The notes beneath the pieces are model-generated. The model saw nothing but the letters and a program-made list of their open reading frames with translations, was not told where the DNA came from and made no database searches. Positions 38,455 to 48,672 of a stretch of 58,496 nt of DNA are shown piece by piece. This stretch comes from Salisapilia sapeloensis (taxonomy: Eukaryota; Oomycota; Peronosporomycetes; Peronosporales; Salisapiliaceae): positions 1 to 58,496 of the forward strand of contig JAADVB010000106.1 of NCBI GenBank assembly GCA_023334545.1. Reading direction: 5' to 3'. The position numbers and the translations under genes were made by a program. How positions within the stretch are numbered: the stretch's first letter is position 1; every line of letters starts with the position of its first letter.

Positions 38455-41022
38455 GTCGTTCGGGTTAAGGCGGGGTTTCTTTTTTAACGGCGGTATGGTC
38501 TTGAGGTCCACCCGGCGAATCTGGAAATGGGAAAAGTAGAGGAGCGATCCGAGTTGATATGGATTTGTAATTATTTGAAAAGATATGGTGTATTTTAGGT
38601 TTTTATTTGGTTAGTAAATCCATTATAAAAGAATTTTGCGCCTAGTTTCATGGACAAACGGTGGTGGCATGAAATGGATGTTGCAGGTCATCTAAACGCT
38701 ATGTTAGATCAGACAAAGATTGTAAGCCAATCAATTTTAGCGTGTTCGTCCTTATTGGTGGAAATACGATAGATGTGACGGACGACAGGTTGAAAAAACA
38801 GGCATTCAAGATGAGAGCTTGGAAAGGCGTTGAAGCTGTCGAGGAAGCTATCCAATTCAAGTGCTCTGAACGTATCATCCAGCAGCAATTTTACCGAAAT
38901 GCAACTACTCTATACATGGTGTATTCACGCTCCGATTTGTTGCGAACCATATAATGACAATCTAAAAAGATACTTTTAATTCTCGTAATGCTCTCGTCAA
39001 TGAATCTTGTTGACGAGGTTCACGGACAAAGCATGCCTTGAAGCGATTTATAGACTTTAAGCCCACTGCCACAAGTTGAACTAAAGCAATGATTGTTTTC
39101 AATATACGAAGATTTCCAGCATAAACAAAAAATTATATAAACAAAAGCAAAACTGGTAACTTCCTACCAAAGCTAGTACATCAAATTCACTATCTAGCGC
39201 AGGTAGACAAGTCACGAACAGCATCAAGTAGTAGTATGTATACACTTGATAAGGTCTAGTTGGCTTGAAACTTAGATAAATCTATGATGAAGCTGCGGGA
39301 ACATCTTCATGAGCTTAGAAACCGTTGCATTAAAAGTCTTTTTGCTAACCTACGCTTGGCTGGGGTCCTTCATCCGTCAAATCCAAAAAACTATATGTTT
39401 TTAGCTCCAGAACATTGCTCATCGTGCAACTGCAAACGTCACATCAATCGATCGCCCATCTGAAGTTGACAAAGTATGTGTTCGTTTGAAGTTCTTAAAG
39501 CTTCATCTTATCCATTATCCACTTGCTAACGTGTAGATCTACTATCTTCCTGTAATCCATGTAAAGCACTGATACATGCATATTATCGTCAGGAAATTTA
39601 GTATTGTATTTTAATGTTAGCAGTAATTGATTCGTCGGACATGAGATACTAGGTTGGAGTGTGCATTCAGTCACTAGCTAAAAACCCTTTCGCCTCACTC
39701 TCAGTTTCATCAACCTTTGGTCGAAAATACGTTACTCCGTGGTAATCTTCTCAAGTAGTCGCTTTCATATAGCAGTGCTAGGTATAAGGACAAGTATTGA
39801 GTGCAAAGTAAAAAAAGATACTTCATATTCGATGCCACAGATTTGTGGAGGGCCACCTTCCGTTTTTAAAGCAAAGTGGACTCATCCCATAAATTGGCAC
39901 GATGATAGGTGTATAAAAGGAAGCGGACCTTTAGATGCTAGCTTCCGGTTAGAGGGTTAATCTCTTACCACAACGTCTTTTACAACACACCTGCTTCGGT
40001 TTGGCTGATTTCTAGCAGGTTAACTGCTTTGAAGACTAGTGGACAACGCTTAAAAAGTTGTACGCTCAAGCATCAGAAACAAATCATTTTTTGTAGTCTG
40101 ATTTTCTTTGCGCTAGATTTATCCCACATACGCAATGCGTTAAATGCTAGCTTTCGTAGGGCTGTAGCGAGTATTTTGTAGCACAGAATGGTGTGGACGC
40201 TAGTCAATTTGATATATTGTTGTGATGAAAAGATGCATGAATAGGTCTGCCGATGCTTTTTGGGCATGGTTTGTGGAGGAATGCTTTCTTCTCGCCACTA
40301 GATGCAGGAGTTTCATCGTACTTAAACTCTTTACACCTTCAATTATAACTTTTTTGTGCTATATCCAGGTAACAATGCAAGTAGATTGTATCTATGTGTA
40401 TGTCTAAATATTTGCACGAACAAGTCTAATAGGCGATTCCTCTCCCTGTGAGACGTGCAAAGTCTTGAAGGAAACAGCGGAAACCACACCTGTCACTTCA
40501 AGTTGCACTGGACCTCTGAAACCGAATACTGGGTAGACGCGACTGTCGAGACTTCAAGTCTGAGATAGCTCTCGACACGCGATCATGTCCAAGCGCAAGG
40601 ATATCAGTTGACGTGATGGCCAAGGTGGCAATCGTAGTGGAAACGTCGCTAGCTAGACAGCGTTCACTGCGTATCAAATTCTACTTCCGCGCTTCCAGTA
40701 AACACCGTACCACCACAAGCGCCACAAACCTAAGCGTCCTCTACCACCTCCAACACCGATGCAAGCATCCGCAAGCTTCCTTGGCTGGCTAACGCTTGCG
40801 CACTTCATGCACCAGTTGGTCTGAAGTTACCAGTGCCATGACGCGCCCTCGTAGGTGCTTCCGCTTCAGAAACCGTTTTCATTGGTATAAATTTCATTAC
40901 CAACAAACTTTTCGCCAATCAACATGCAGTCTATTTCAACTTCAACCGAGCACGGAAAGATCTACTTCTCAGCACTTCCGAATTCGCTCCGGACCAAGCA
41001 CATTCATTCTCCATTGCCCACG
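38455..41022. other. Gene-poor divergent region between AHCY and PEPCK
   Basis: 2568 nt. The part from ~38540 to ~40430 is AT-rich. Frames at 38742-38954 and 39739-39960 encode no recognisable domain. From ~40440 the sequence becomes richer in G and C, and the PEPCK promoter lies at the right end. No RNA gene or complete mobile element was recognised. Confidence 0.45.
40885..40912 (+). promoter_or_regulatory. Candidate PEPCK core promoter (TATA-like plus initiator)
   Basis: TATAAA at 40885-40890 runs directly into TTTCATTACCAACAAACTTT, which resembles the oomycete TCATT-type initiator. It lies 12 nt before an in-frame ATG at 40924 and about 110 nt before the preferred start at 41023. If transcription starts here, both ATGs are on the mRNA. 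Confidence 0.35.
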
Positions 41023-42714
41023 ATGGTTGCCTCTTTCCTTCGACTGCACCGCCCAGTGGCGCGCAGCTTCCTCAAGCCCACGACTGCTCGCTTCTTTGCC
41101 AGCGCGGCCACCACGCCCAACGCGTCGGCATCTTCGCTCGGACTCGACAAGTTCGGCATCTCGAGCGACGCCAAGGTCTTCCACAATCTCACGTACGATG
41201 AGATTGCGCAGCACGAGGACTTCAACAAAGAAGGCCAGCGCACGGCGAATGGCACGTACACCATCGACACGGGTGCCTTCACTGGCCGCTCGCCCAAGGA
41301 CAAGTACTTTGTCGACCAGAACCCGTCGAACAAGCACATTTGGTGGGGCGACATCAACAAGCCCATGTCTCCGGAAGTCTTTGATGAACTGTACGACACG
41401 GTGACGGACCACTACTCTGGTGCGGACAAGGTCTATGTCTTTGACGGATACGCGGGTGCGAACCCCAAGTCCCGCAAGCGCGTTCGCTTCGTGACGGAAA
41501 TTGCGTGGCAACACCACTTTGTTACGAACATGTTCCTTCGCCCGCAGTCGCGCGAAGAGATTGACAACTTCCAGCCGGACTTTACGATCGTGAACGCTTG
41601 CAAAGTGACGAACGAGGAGTACAAGAAGCACGACCTCAACTCGGACGTCTTTGTCGCCTTCAACATTGAGAAGGATGTTGCCGTCATCGGAGGTACGTGG
41701 TACGGTGGAGAGATGAAGAAGGGTATCTTTTCCATGCTCAACTACTGGCTCCCGCTCGAGGACGTGATGGCCATGCACTGCTCTGCCAACAAGGGTAAGA
41801 ACGGAGACACTGCGCTCTTCTTCGGTCTCTCTGGTACGGGAAAGACGACCCTCTCGGCTGACCCGAAGCGTTACCTCATCGGAGATGACGAGCACGGCTG
41901 GGACGAGGATGGTATCTACAACTTTGAAGGTGGATGCTACGCCAAGACTATCAACTTGTCTCCTGAGAACGAACCGGACATTTTCAATGCCATCAAGAAG
42001 GATGCCTTGTTGGAAAATGTCACAGTGGACCCGAAGACGGGCGTCCCGGACTACGCGGACACGTCCAAGACGGAGAACGGCCGAGTCTCGTACCCGATCT
42101 TCCACATTGACAACCACGAGCCGAACTCGATGGGCGGCCACCCGAGCAACGTCGTATTCCTCACATGCGACGCGTACGGTGTGCTTCCACCGGTTGCCAA
42201 GCTGTCGCCCGGCCAGGCTCAGTTCTACTTCTTGAGCGGATACACGGCCAAGGTCGCTGGTACCGAGCGTGGTGTGACGGAGCCCACGGCCACGTTCAGC
42301 GCCTGCTTCGGTGCTGCCTTCCTACCTCTCCACCCGACCAAGTACGCTGACCTCCTCCAGAAGAAGTTGGAGCAGCACGGAACAGACGTGTACATGGTCA
42401 ACACTGGCTGGACCGGCGGCCGCTACGGCGTCGGCAACCGCATGAGCATCAAGGACACGCGTGCTTGCATTGACGCCATCTTGGACGGTTCCATCAAGGA
42501 TTCTGACTTCAAGACGGATGACATCTTCGGCTTTGAGGTGCCCAAGACTCTTGGCAACATTTCTCCGAAGGTCCTCGACCCGCGTGAAGCGTGGGCAGAC
42601 AAGAAGGAGTTCGATGTGACGGCTCAGAAGCTCGCCAAGATGTTCCAGGACAACTTCACTAAGTACGTGTCCAAGGACCACACTGACTACTCGTCCTACG
42701 GACCGAAAGTCTAG
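41023..42714 (+). CDS. PCK1: Phosphoenolpyruvate carboxykinase (ATP), probably mitochondrial
   Basis: 563 aa from ATG 41023; an in-frame ATG at 40924 would give 596 aa. The 41023 start is preferred because it opens with a mitochondrial-type presequence ([24 protein letters not shown]), rich in Arg and lacking acids. The enzyme converts oxaloacetate and ATP to PEP. The ATP-type signatures are [15 protein letters not shown], the kinase-1a loop [16 protein letters not shown] (~residue 268), [19 protein letters not shown] and [15 protein letters not shown]. Animals use the GTP form, so this fits protists and fungi. It is intronless. The role in gluconeogenesis is established for the family. Confidence 0.97.
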   Translation: MVASFLRLHRPVARSFLKPTTARFFASAATTPNASASSLGLDKFGISSDAKVFHNLTYDEIAQHEDFNKEGQRTANGTYTIDTGAFTGRSPKDKYFVDQNPSNKHIWWGDINKPMSPEVFDELYDTVTDHYSGADKVYVFDGYAGANPKSRKRVRFVTEIAWQHHFVTNMFLRPQSREEIDNFQPDFTIVNACKVTNEEYKKHDLNSDVFVAFNIEKDVAVIGGTWYGGEMKKGIFSMLNYWLPLEDVMAMHCSANKGKNGDTALFFGLSGTGKTTLSADPKRYLIGDDEHGWDEDGIYNFEGGCYAKTINLSPENEPDIFNAIKKDALLENVTVDPKTGVPDYADTSKTENGRVSYPIFHIDNHEPNSMGGHPSNVVFLTCDAYGVLPPVAKLSPGQAQFYFLSGYTAKVAGTERGVTEPTATFSACFGAAFLPLHPTKYADLLQKKLEQHGTDVYMVNTGWTGGRYGVGNRMSIKDTRACIDAILDGSIKDSDFKTDDIFGFEVPKTLGNISPKVLDPREAWADKKEFDVTAQKLAKMFQDNFTKYVSKDHTDYSSYGPKV

Positions 42715-42931
42715 GTTAGTCTACACTAGTTAAAACACGAATGGAGTACGTTTACATACAGTCTAAAGCTTGGCTTGTAGTACGCTCTACCTTTCATATT
42801 CGTACGCAGTGAGGTAATATGAATGATAAAGAAAAAATAGATTCTTAGATACGAGTACACTGGTTGCTAGCCGTTTTATTCTTGTTCCTATAAAAAGTTA
42901 TTTTAGCATTATCTGTGTAAATACTCGTACC

Positions 42932-43679
42932 ATGGGTCTCTTTCAACAGCTCCATGATGCGCTAGGCTTCAAGAAGGCTCCTGTACGCATCCTCGTCGTC
43001 GGACTCGACAACAGTGGGAAGACGACGCTCGTGAACCATCTCAAGCCAAAGAAAACGCAGGCAAGAGAGGTGGTGCCGACTGTCGGCTTCCAGGTCGAAG
43101 AGTTTAGCAAGAACAGTCTTAATTTCACAGTCTTCGATATGTCTGGCCAGGTAGATCTCATTTCCAATCGAACATACTGGACAGAGCTGTTGATCCTAAC
43201 GATGTTAAACGATAGAGTCGATACAGAAACCTCTGGGAGACATACTATAGCTCCGTTCAGGTATCTTAGATCCATCTTCGCATGTGAACTATCGCACATT
43301 ACAATTGCTTTGTGATAGGCAATCATCTTTGTGCTCGACGCGACGGACGGACTTCGTCTGTGCGTGGCTAAGGACGAGCTGGAACAGCTTCTCCAGCACA
43401 AAGAGCTGTCGTCCTCCAACATCCCCATCCTATTCTTCGCCAACAAGATGGACCTAGCACAAGCCGTTAGTCCAGTGGAATGCATGGAGCAACTGGAGCT
43501 ACAGAAACTACAAGGCCGCTCGTGGCACATTACGTACAAACTCTCTAGGTTACCACACCAATACTTTGACTAATATGTCCATAATCGATAGAGCTAGCAA
43601 TGCCGTCACAGGCAGAGGCGTAGATGACGGTATCTCATGGCTCGCGAATCAACTTTCCAAGTCCAAGAGCCGTAAGTAG
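42932..43679 (+). CDS. ARL6: ARL6/BBS3 small GTPase (four exons)
   Basis: Exons 42932-43150, 43216-43260, 43319-43533 and 43592-43679; introns of 65, 58 and 58 nt. The product is 188 aa. G1 is GLDNSGKTTL, the switch region VVPTVGFQVEEF, G3 TVFDMSGQ, then after splicing SRYRNLWETYYSSVQ, G4 LFFANKMDLAQA, and G5 near TASNAVTGRGVDDG. These match ARL6 closely, including the FTVFDMSGQ signature. ARL6 recruits the BBSome coat to membranes for ciliary trafficking. The 45-nt exon 2 is easily missed. All junctions are GT-AG. Confidence 0.95.
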
Positions 43680-43803
43680 ACTCACCAAATTGCTTGAGAA
43701 CGAACAAAGACACTGTCATGCTTTCAAAAGGAATATATGCTTTTTCGGTATGAATTAGTCCTTCTAGTCTCGAAGGTGCAAAAGAGAAAATTGTTTGTCC
43801 CGC

Positions 43804-46800
43804 TTATGGGGTCAGCATGAAGTCCACATCTTCGTCCTTGGCCGCATTATTCTTGTACATCTTGTACAGCACCGCGCCGATGGCGATGCACACGACACCG
43901 GACGCCACGGCGACACCGGCGATCACGCCAGCAGACGTACCAGCGGCGTTGCTAGGCGCGTTGCCAGACAGAGTGGTGATATCCTCTTCGTCGTCAGTGA
44001 CTACATCCTCGTCGGTAGTGGATGCAGAGCTGGTGGAGTTGTTGTCGCCCTTGACATAGTTGCCTGGCAGCACACATCCCCAAGCGCCCGTCGAGAGCAT
44101 TTGGCACTGCGTGTCTGCCGGAAGAGCGCACGATCCATCGTCGGAAGCACTCGGCAAGTAGTCGTGGCAGTCCGCGACGGAAACTGCTCCTTGCGTCGGG
44201 CACTTTGTGCCCTCAGGCTCCGCGCCAGAACCACTACAGATCGGACCAGAGATGCAGTACGTCGCATCGTGCTCGACACTCACTTCCATGCACTCTTCGC
44301 CACCAGGAGCCGATGATGCGGCAGCCGTGGAAGCAGGGGTAGAGGCTGGAGTGGAAGCAGGCGTGTCGTCCTCATCGTCCTCATCCGTCTCCGAAGTCGA
44401 AGCAGGAGTAGACGCAGGCGTAGAGGCAGGCGTAGAGACAGGAGTGTCGTCGTCATCGTCCAAATCGTTAATAAAGGTCGGGGAAGGAGTAGAGGCAGGG
44501 GTAGAGGCAGGCTCATCATCCTCATCTTCACTGTCCGATACACCAGTCGAGGCAGGGGTAGAAGCAGGGGTAGAAGCAGGCTCGTCATCCTCGTCATTGT
44601 CAGACACCGAAGTGGAAGCAGGGGTCGAGTCCGGAGTAGAAGCAGGCGTGTCGTCCTCACCGTCATCAGACACACCGGTCGAGGCAGGCGTGGAAGCAGG
44701 CGTAGAGTCAGGCGTATCATCCGAAGCATCCGTAGCGGACGGAGTCACAGCAGGCGTAGCATCGTGATCTCCCGATTCAGAGTCCTCCGAGTGATCGCCA
44801 CTGGCTCCGCTCTCCGAGTCCTCATGACTGCTGGCATCAGAGCCCTCCACACCGCTGGCTCCACTCTCAGACTCTTCCTTGTCGCTGTCAGATCCTTCGA
44901 CACCACTAGCTCCACTCTTCGAGTCCTCCTTGTCGCTGTCAGAGCCCTCAACGCCACTGGCACCGCTATCAGACTCTTCACCGCTTCCGACATTGCTGTC
45001 CGAGTCGCCAACGTCCACCGCACCGCTGTCCGAGTCACCGACATCCACCGCACCAGAGCCAGAAGCACTGCCGCTGCTGCTCGTCGTGTATTCCTCGATG
45101 ACTTCCTCCAAGTACTCTTCAATCTCCTCCATCTCTTCTTGCATCGACTGGGTGTACTCGATGGTAACGTACTCTCCACCTTCGGCACTTCCAGCCATGC
45201 TCTGCGCTTCTTCAATGTACTCCATGGCCATTTCCATCGCGTGCTGCGCAGCCTCAACGTACCACTCTTCCGTCCACGAGACAGTCTCGTTCCAGAGGAC
45301 GACACTGCCAAAGTCCTGGTAAATCTCGTCGATCTCTTCGTCCGACACAAACTCCAGGCTTTCCACCGAGAACTCGTTACTGTACGCCGCAACGGACAAG
45401 TTGCCAGACGCAATGCTGTCCGCGATCTTACCACACATCGGACGATCGGTCGCGAGGTAGAAGTCCTTCACAAGGTCATCGGAAAAGTCCGAGATCGTGA
45501 AAGCGCTGTTGAACGTGTTACACTCAATGAGCTGCATCTGCTGCGCCACGAGCGCCAAGTTACCGTCGAATTTGGTTGCTAGCGTCTCGTAGTTCTGGTT
45601 GAGCCACTGCCAGTACGAGCCAGACGTGGCGGCAGAAGCAGTCACGTTGCGCTCGACCATGGTGCCAGAGACGTTCACCATCTCCTTGACGACCGAGTCG
45701 GCGTAGTAGTTGGAAGAGTCGTATTCAGAAGTGTAGAGCAGACCCGTGTGCGGCGTCGTGATGATGTCGTTCGCGGCAAAGAAGGCATTGTAGCCTCCGT
45801 ACTGCTGGTACACGTTCCACGCGTTGGCAATGTAGTCGTCGCTGTATTCAACGCTGTACGTCGACTCAGTCTGTTCCTCCTCTGACCACTGGTAGAATTC
45901 CGAGTAGTACGTCGTAGTCGTCGTCGTGTACGTCGTCGTGTACGTGTACGAAGAGCTCTCTTCGTCGTTACCAAAGACGAGGTCGACCCAGAAATCGAAC
46001 CAGTGAGAGTGGTCCGTCTCCGGCGTCGTGTAGCCGTATCCGCCGCCATCGGCAGAAGACACATCCACCGATCCAGAAGAGACGTCCGACCCTGACTCTA
46101 CGTCCTCACTTTCAGACACGGCAGACTCAGCCGTGTCGTACCACGACTCTTGGCTAGACTCCACCGAGGTGTTGCCAGACATGACACGAGCAAAGCCTTG
46201 GCACATGTCAGCGTTTGTCAGGAGCTGCTGACGAAGCACCTCCGGCAGCTCGTACGTGTAGCTGTAGTCACCCAACTGCTGGATGTCACCATAGTTCCAC
46301 ATTTCGTTTCCGGCCGGAGCAAAGTACTGGCCGATACGAGGGTGATCCGTCACGTCCATGAGGACACCGTCCACCATGACGTTCATAATGATCGGAGACG
46401 ACGGGCCGACGCCACTCGCGGCACCACACTTGGAAGTGATGTGAGCAAACGCCTGGAGCGAGTCACGGTACTCTTGCTCCGTGAGCGGAATACCGATACG
46501 GCAGAGGTGGTAGACGTGCGAGAACATGTCCACGGCAGTGTGCCAGGACCAGAAGAAGGCATCCCGAGGAGATGCCATGGTCGCCATGACACCACCCACG
46601 GCGTTATGCACTTCATTATGGATACCGTACTGGAGCTGGCCGAGGAAGGACGCGTAGTCCTCGGATCCAGCAACGATGTTCTGGAAGGTAGAGAAACCTG
46701 CAGCGGACGGAACGGACTGCTGCGTCAGGTCGTTTCGGACCATGACACCACACTGTCCATCGTCATCACAGTTCTCGGTGAATGGGAAGCCGCGGTAGAC

Positions 46801-47337
46801 GTAGCCTTTCGTGGTAACCCCGTTGACGGTGGTTGTCGCCATCGCGCCGGAGGGTTCGCCGCCTAGACCGGCAAAGATAGGAGAACATTCGTACATGTTG
46901 TTACACTCGCCGCTCGCCATCTTGGCGTACGCCGTGTGGACATCATAGTACGGCATGGTGACACAAGCGTATTTGTCGCCTTGGTCACGTAAGAAGTTTT
47001 CAAATGCAAGGAGGTAGCGACGGTGCCAGTTCAGGAATCCACATGAGTGGTATGCCTGGGCTTCACTGAGCTGCTCGAGGTGGATGGCCGCAAAGTCGGC
47101 AAAGGCGCCCGAGTCCATCGCGGTTGCGACGGCTTCAAGGAACAGACCTTGTTCGTCATCGGAGAGAGACTCCCACGGACGACGGATACGAGCTCCGTCA
47201 CCACACTGGGTGTTTCCACCGGGGAGATCGACAGAGTTTCCAGCCGCACTGAAGATCGCATCGGAGTTGGTGTTGACGGTGTCTTGCGCAGACGCAACGC
47301 CGAGGGCGATCCCTGCGACGATGGAAGCGAGCTTCAT
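43804..47337 (-). CDS. Secreted/anchored tyrosinase with mucin-like and Cys-rich C-terminal regions
   Basis: 1177 aa, intronless, from ATG 47337; an upstream TTG is ignored. A signal peptide opens the protein (MKLASIVAGIALGVASAQ). Residues ~30-290 are a tyrosinase domain with CuA (HLEQLSEAQAYHSCGFLNWH, then RRYLLAFEN) and CuB (HNEVHNAVGG, later FFWSWHTAVDMFSHVYHLC). Long acidic, Ser/Tyr/Thr-rich segments follow. Residues ~770-860 hold repeats of an Asp/Ser/Gly unit (VEGSDSDKEDSKSGASG). Residues ~860-1005 hold mucin-like STPASTPAST repeats. A Cys-rich module (~1013-1092) and one transmembrane helix (~1136-1160) with a short tail end it. It may crosslink cell-wall proteins; this is inference. 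Confidence 0.92.
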   Translation of the reverse strand: MKLASIVAGIALGVASAQDTVNTNSDAIFSAAGNSVDLPGGNTQCGDGARIRRPWESLSDDEQGLFLEAVATAMDSGAFADFAAIHLEQLSEAQAYHSCGFLNWHRRYLLAFENFLRDQGDKYACVTMPYYDVHTAYAKMASGECNNMYECSPIFAGLGGEPSGAMATTTVNGVTTKGYVYRGFPFTENCDDDGQCGVMVRNDLTQQSVPSAAGFSTFQNIVAGSEDYASFLGQLQYGIHNEVHNAVGGVMATMASPRDAFFWSWHTAVDMFSHVYHLCRIGIPLTEQEYRDSLQAFAHITSKCGAASGVGPSSPIIMNVMVDGVLMDVTDHPRIGQYFAPAGNEMWNYGDIQQLGDYSYTYELPEVLRQQLLTNADMCQGFARVMSGNTSVESSQESWYDTAESAVSESEDVESGSDVSSGSVDVSSADGGGYGYTTPETDHSHWFDFWVDLVFGNDEESSSYTYTTTYTTTTTTYYSEFYQWSEEEQTESTYSVEYSDDYIANAWNVYQQYGGYNAFFAANDIITTPHTGLLYTSEYDSSNYYADSVVKEMVNVSGTMVERNVTASAATSGSYWQWLNQNYETLATKFDGNLALVAQQMQLIECNTFNSAFTISDFSDDLVKDFYLATDRPMCGKIADSIASGNLSVAAYSNEFSVESLEFVSDEEIDEIYQDFGSVVLWNETVSWTEEWYVEAAQHAMEMAMEYIEEAQSMAGSAEGGEYVTIEYTQSMQEEMEEIEEYLEEVIEEYTTSSSGSASGSGAVDVGDSDSGAVDVGDSDSNVGSGEESDSGASGVEGSDSDKEDSKSGASGVEGSDSDKEESESGASGVEGSDASSHEDSESGASGDHSEDSESGDHDATPAVTPSATDASDDTPDSTPASTPASTGVSDDGEDDTPASTPDSTPASTSVSDNDEDDEPASTPASTPASTGVSDSEDEDDEPASTPASTPSPTFINDLDDDDDTPVSTPASTPASTPASTSETDEDDEDDTPASTPASTPASTAAASSAPGGEECMEVSVEHDATYCISGPICSGSGAEPEGTKCPTQGAVSVADCHDYLPSASDDGSCALPADTQCQMLSTGAWGCVLPGNYVKGDNNSTSSASTTDEDVVTDDEEDITTLSGNAPSNAAGTSAGVIAGVAVASGVVCIAIGAVLYKMYKNNAAKDEDVDFMLTP

Positions 47338-47784
47338 GACCTGTCGAAGAGGGCGCAAATCGAAGAATGGTAGGCCAGAGAAGACGAGCAGGAGCTGAGA
47401 TTTTCTATACAGCGCTCAAATTTGTTCGACGATCGCGTTGTTGAGATACTGGACACTCGGAGCTGGATACCACGACCTTGAACGACGCTTATGGAGTGAC
47501 ACGCAAAATTTTCCCCTGGACATCCACGTACACAGGTGACCAGGATGAATAAGATGTCGGGATGCATAGAGAAGCTCTTTTAGCGTCGGGTAGGCATGAT
47601 ATCTTTATCTTCTACCATCGTAATGGGTGCAATTGGACTGTATGCATTGTCTCTGCCCATGGTAATCTCTATCGCATCCAAATGTGACTAGTCGCGTCGA
47701 ACGTACGTACGCGGAAAGACAGAGACAAACAAAGACACAAAGATACAATAATCCAATAAGATTGTATTGATAGCAAATGCAAAA
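47338..47784. other. Intergenic region between two minus-strand surface-protein genes
   Basis: 447 nt with the tyrosinase promoter and the 3' flank of the TMEM198-like gene. No further gene is seen. Confidence 0.35.
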
Positions 47785-48672
47785 TTACGTTCGTCGACGA
47801 CCGACAAACGGTATAAAGCGCTTCACTCGCGCGAAGAATCCAGCTCGGTTGTTGTTATTGTTCCGGCGGCGCTCTTGCCGAGGCGTGCGTGCGCGACGGT
47901 AACCTGGGTGATTATGTTGCTTACCACGAGCAGTCTTTCGGAACTGGATAAACATGCCAAGAAGGAAGAGGACGATCGTGCCGACCAGATATCCCCACCA
48001 GGCTGCTGGCATGTTCCAGTCCCAGTCATCGTTGAAGTCCTTGTAACGATACCGAACCATATCAACTGCGCTGGGATAGTCGCGAGCAAAGTAGCCGAGA
48101 CCCCAGACTGTCAGCCAGGCGCCAGCAAATGCCGTGGAAACGATCAGCACAGGCTTCTCGATCTTGATCGCAAGTAGACCACCAAGGATACCGAGGACAC
48201 ACACGAGGATAATGAAAATGACACTCGGGTGGCTCGGGTAGATGAGGTATCCAAACGACGTCATGGCCAGCACGGCGAGTACGATGCCTCCCGACGCACC
48301 CACGATGAACACACCAGCCGTGTAGACAAACATGACGAGGGCTCCGCATATGACACCACCGACGAGGAAGCCGATCCACGACCCAGTGTACAGCCAATCG
48401 CTGTCATCATCTGCAGCATACTCGAAGATCGCAGCGACGATCGCTCCACCGACGATGAAGCCAACAACGATCATGGTCGGATAAATCCATCGGTATCCGA
48501 GGAAGCAGATGATCAGACCGAAGATCATGGCTAATACGGCAAAAATGCTTCCACCCCAATCGATTCCATCCGTGGAGCTGAAGATGGAATTGACCGTGTC
48601 TGTAGCAGTCCAGCCTGCATGTACCAGCGGCAAGAGCGAGAAGAGGCAAAGAATTGGATGAAGTGAACTCAT
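47785..48672 (-). CDS. TMEM198-like (DUF4203/TM7S3 type) seven-helix membrane protein
   Basis: 295 aa from ATG 48672; the longer frame to 48756 begins at TTG. A cleavable signal peptide opens the protein (MSSLHPILCLFSLLPLVHAG). Seven hydrophobic segments follow, with glycine-rich helices such as SIFAVLAMIFGLIICFLGYR and IGFLVGGVICGALVMFVYTA. An aromatic loop (DWDWNMPAAWWGYL) precedes the last helix. The C-terminal ~50 residues are strongly basic with a run of five asparagines. TMEM198 in animals acts in Wnt/LRP6 signalling; its function in protists is unknown. Confidence 0.82.
   Translation of the reverse strand: MSSLHPILCLFSLLPLVHAGWTATDTVNSIFSSTDGIDWGGSIFAVLAMIFGLIICFLGYRWIYPTMIVVGFIVGGAIVAAIFEYAADDDSDWLYTGSWIGFLVGGVICGALVMFVYTAGVFIVGASGGIVLAVLAMTSFGYLIYPSHPSVIFIILVCVLGILGGLLAIKIEKPVLIVSTAFAGAWLTVWGLGYFARDYPSAVDMVRYRYKDFNDDWDWNMPAAWWGYLVGTIVLFLLGMFIQFRKTARGKQHNHPGYRRARTPRQERRRNNNNNRAGFFARVKRFIPFVGRRRT

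Noticed and set aside
37033-38487. 484-codon frame antisense to AHCY
   Set aside because: It mirrors the coding frame exactly opposite a highly codon-biased gene, and its Val/Leu/Asp/Arg-rich protein has no domain. It is a shadow frame.
38742-38954. 70-codon frame in the AHCY-PEPCK gap
   Set aside because: Starts without ATG, has no recognised domain and sits in AT-rich sequence.
40969-42141. 390-codon frame antisense to PEPCK
   Set aside because: Same reason: low-complexity Val/Arg/Leu composition opposite a strongly biased gene.
44207-46866. Several long plus-strand frames opposite the tyrosinase gene, including a Val-Glu-Ala-Gly repeat protein
   Set aside because: They are the complement of the STPAST and Ser/Asp repeats; the minus strand has the signal peptide, copper motifs and TM helix.
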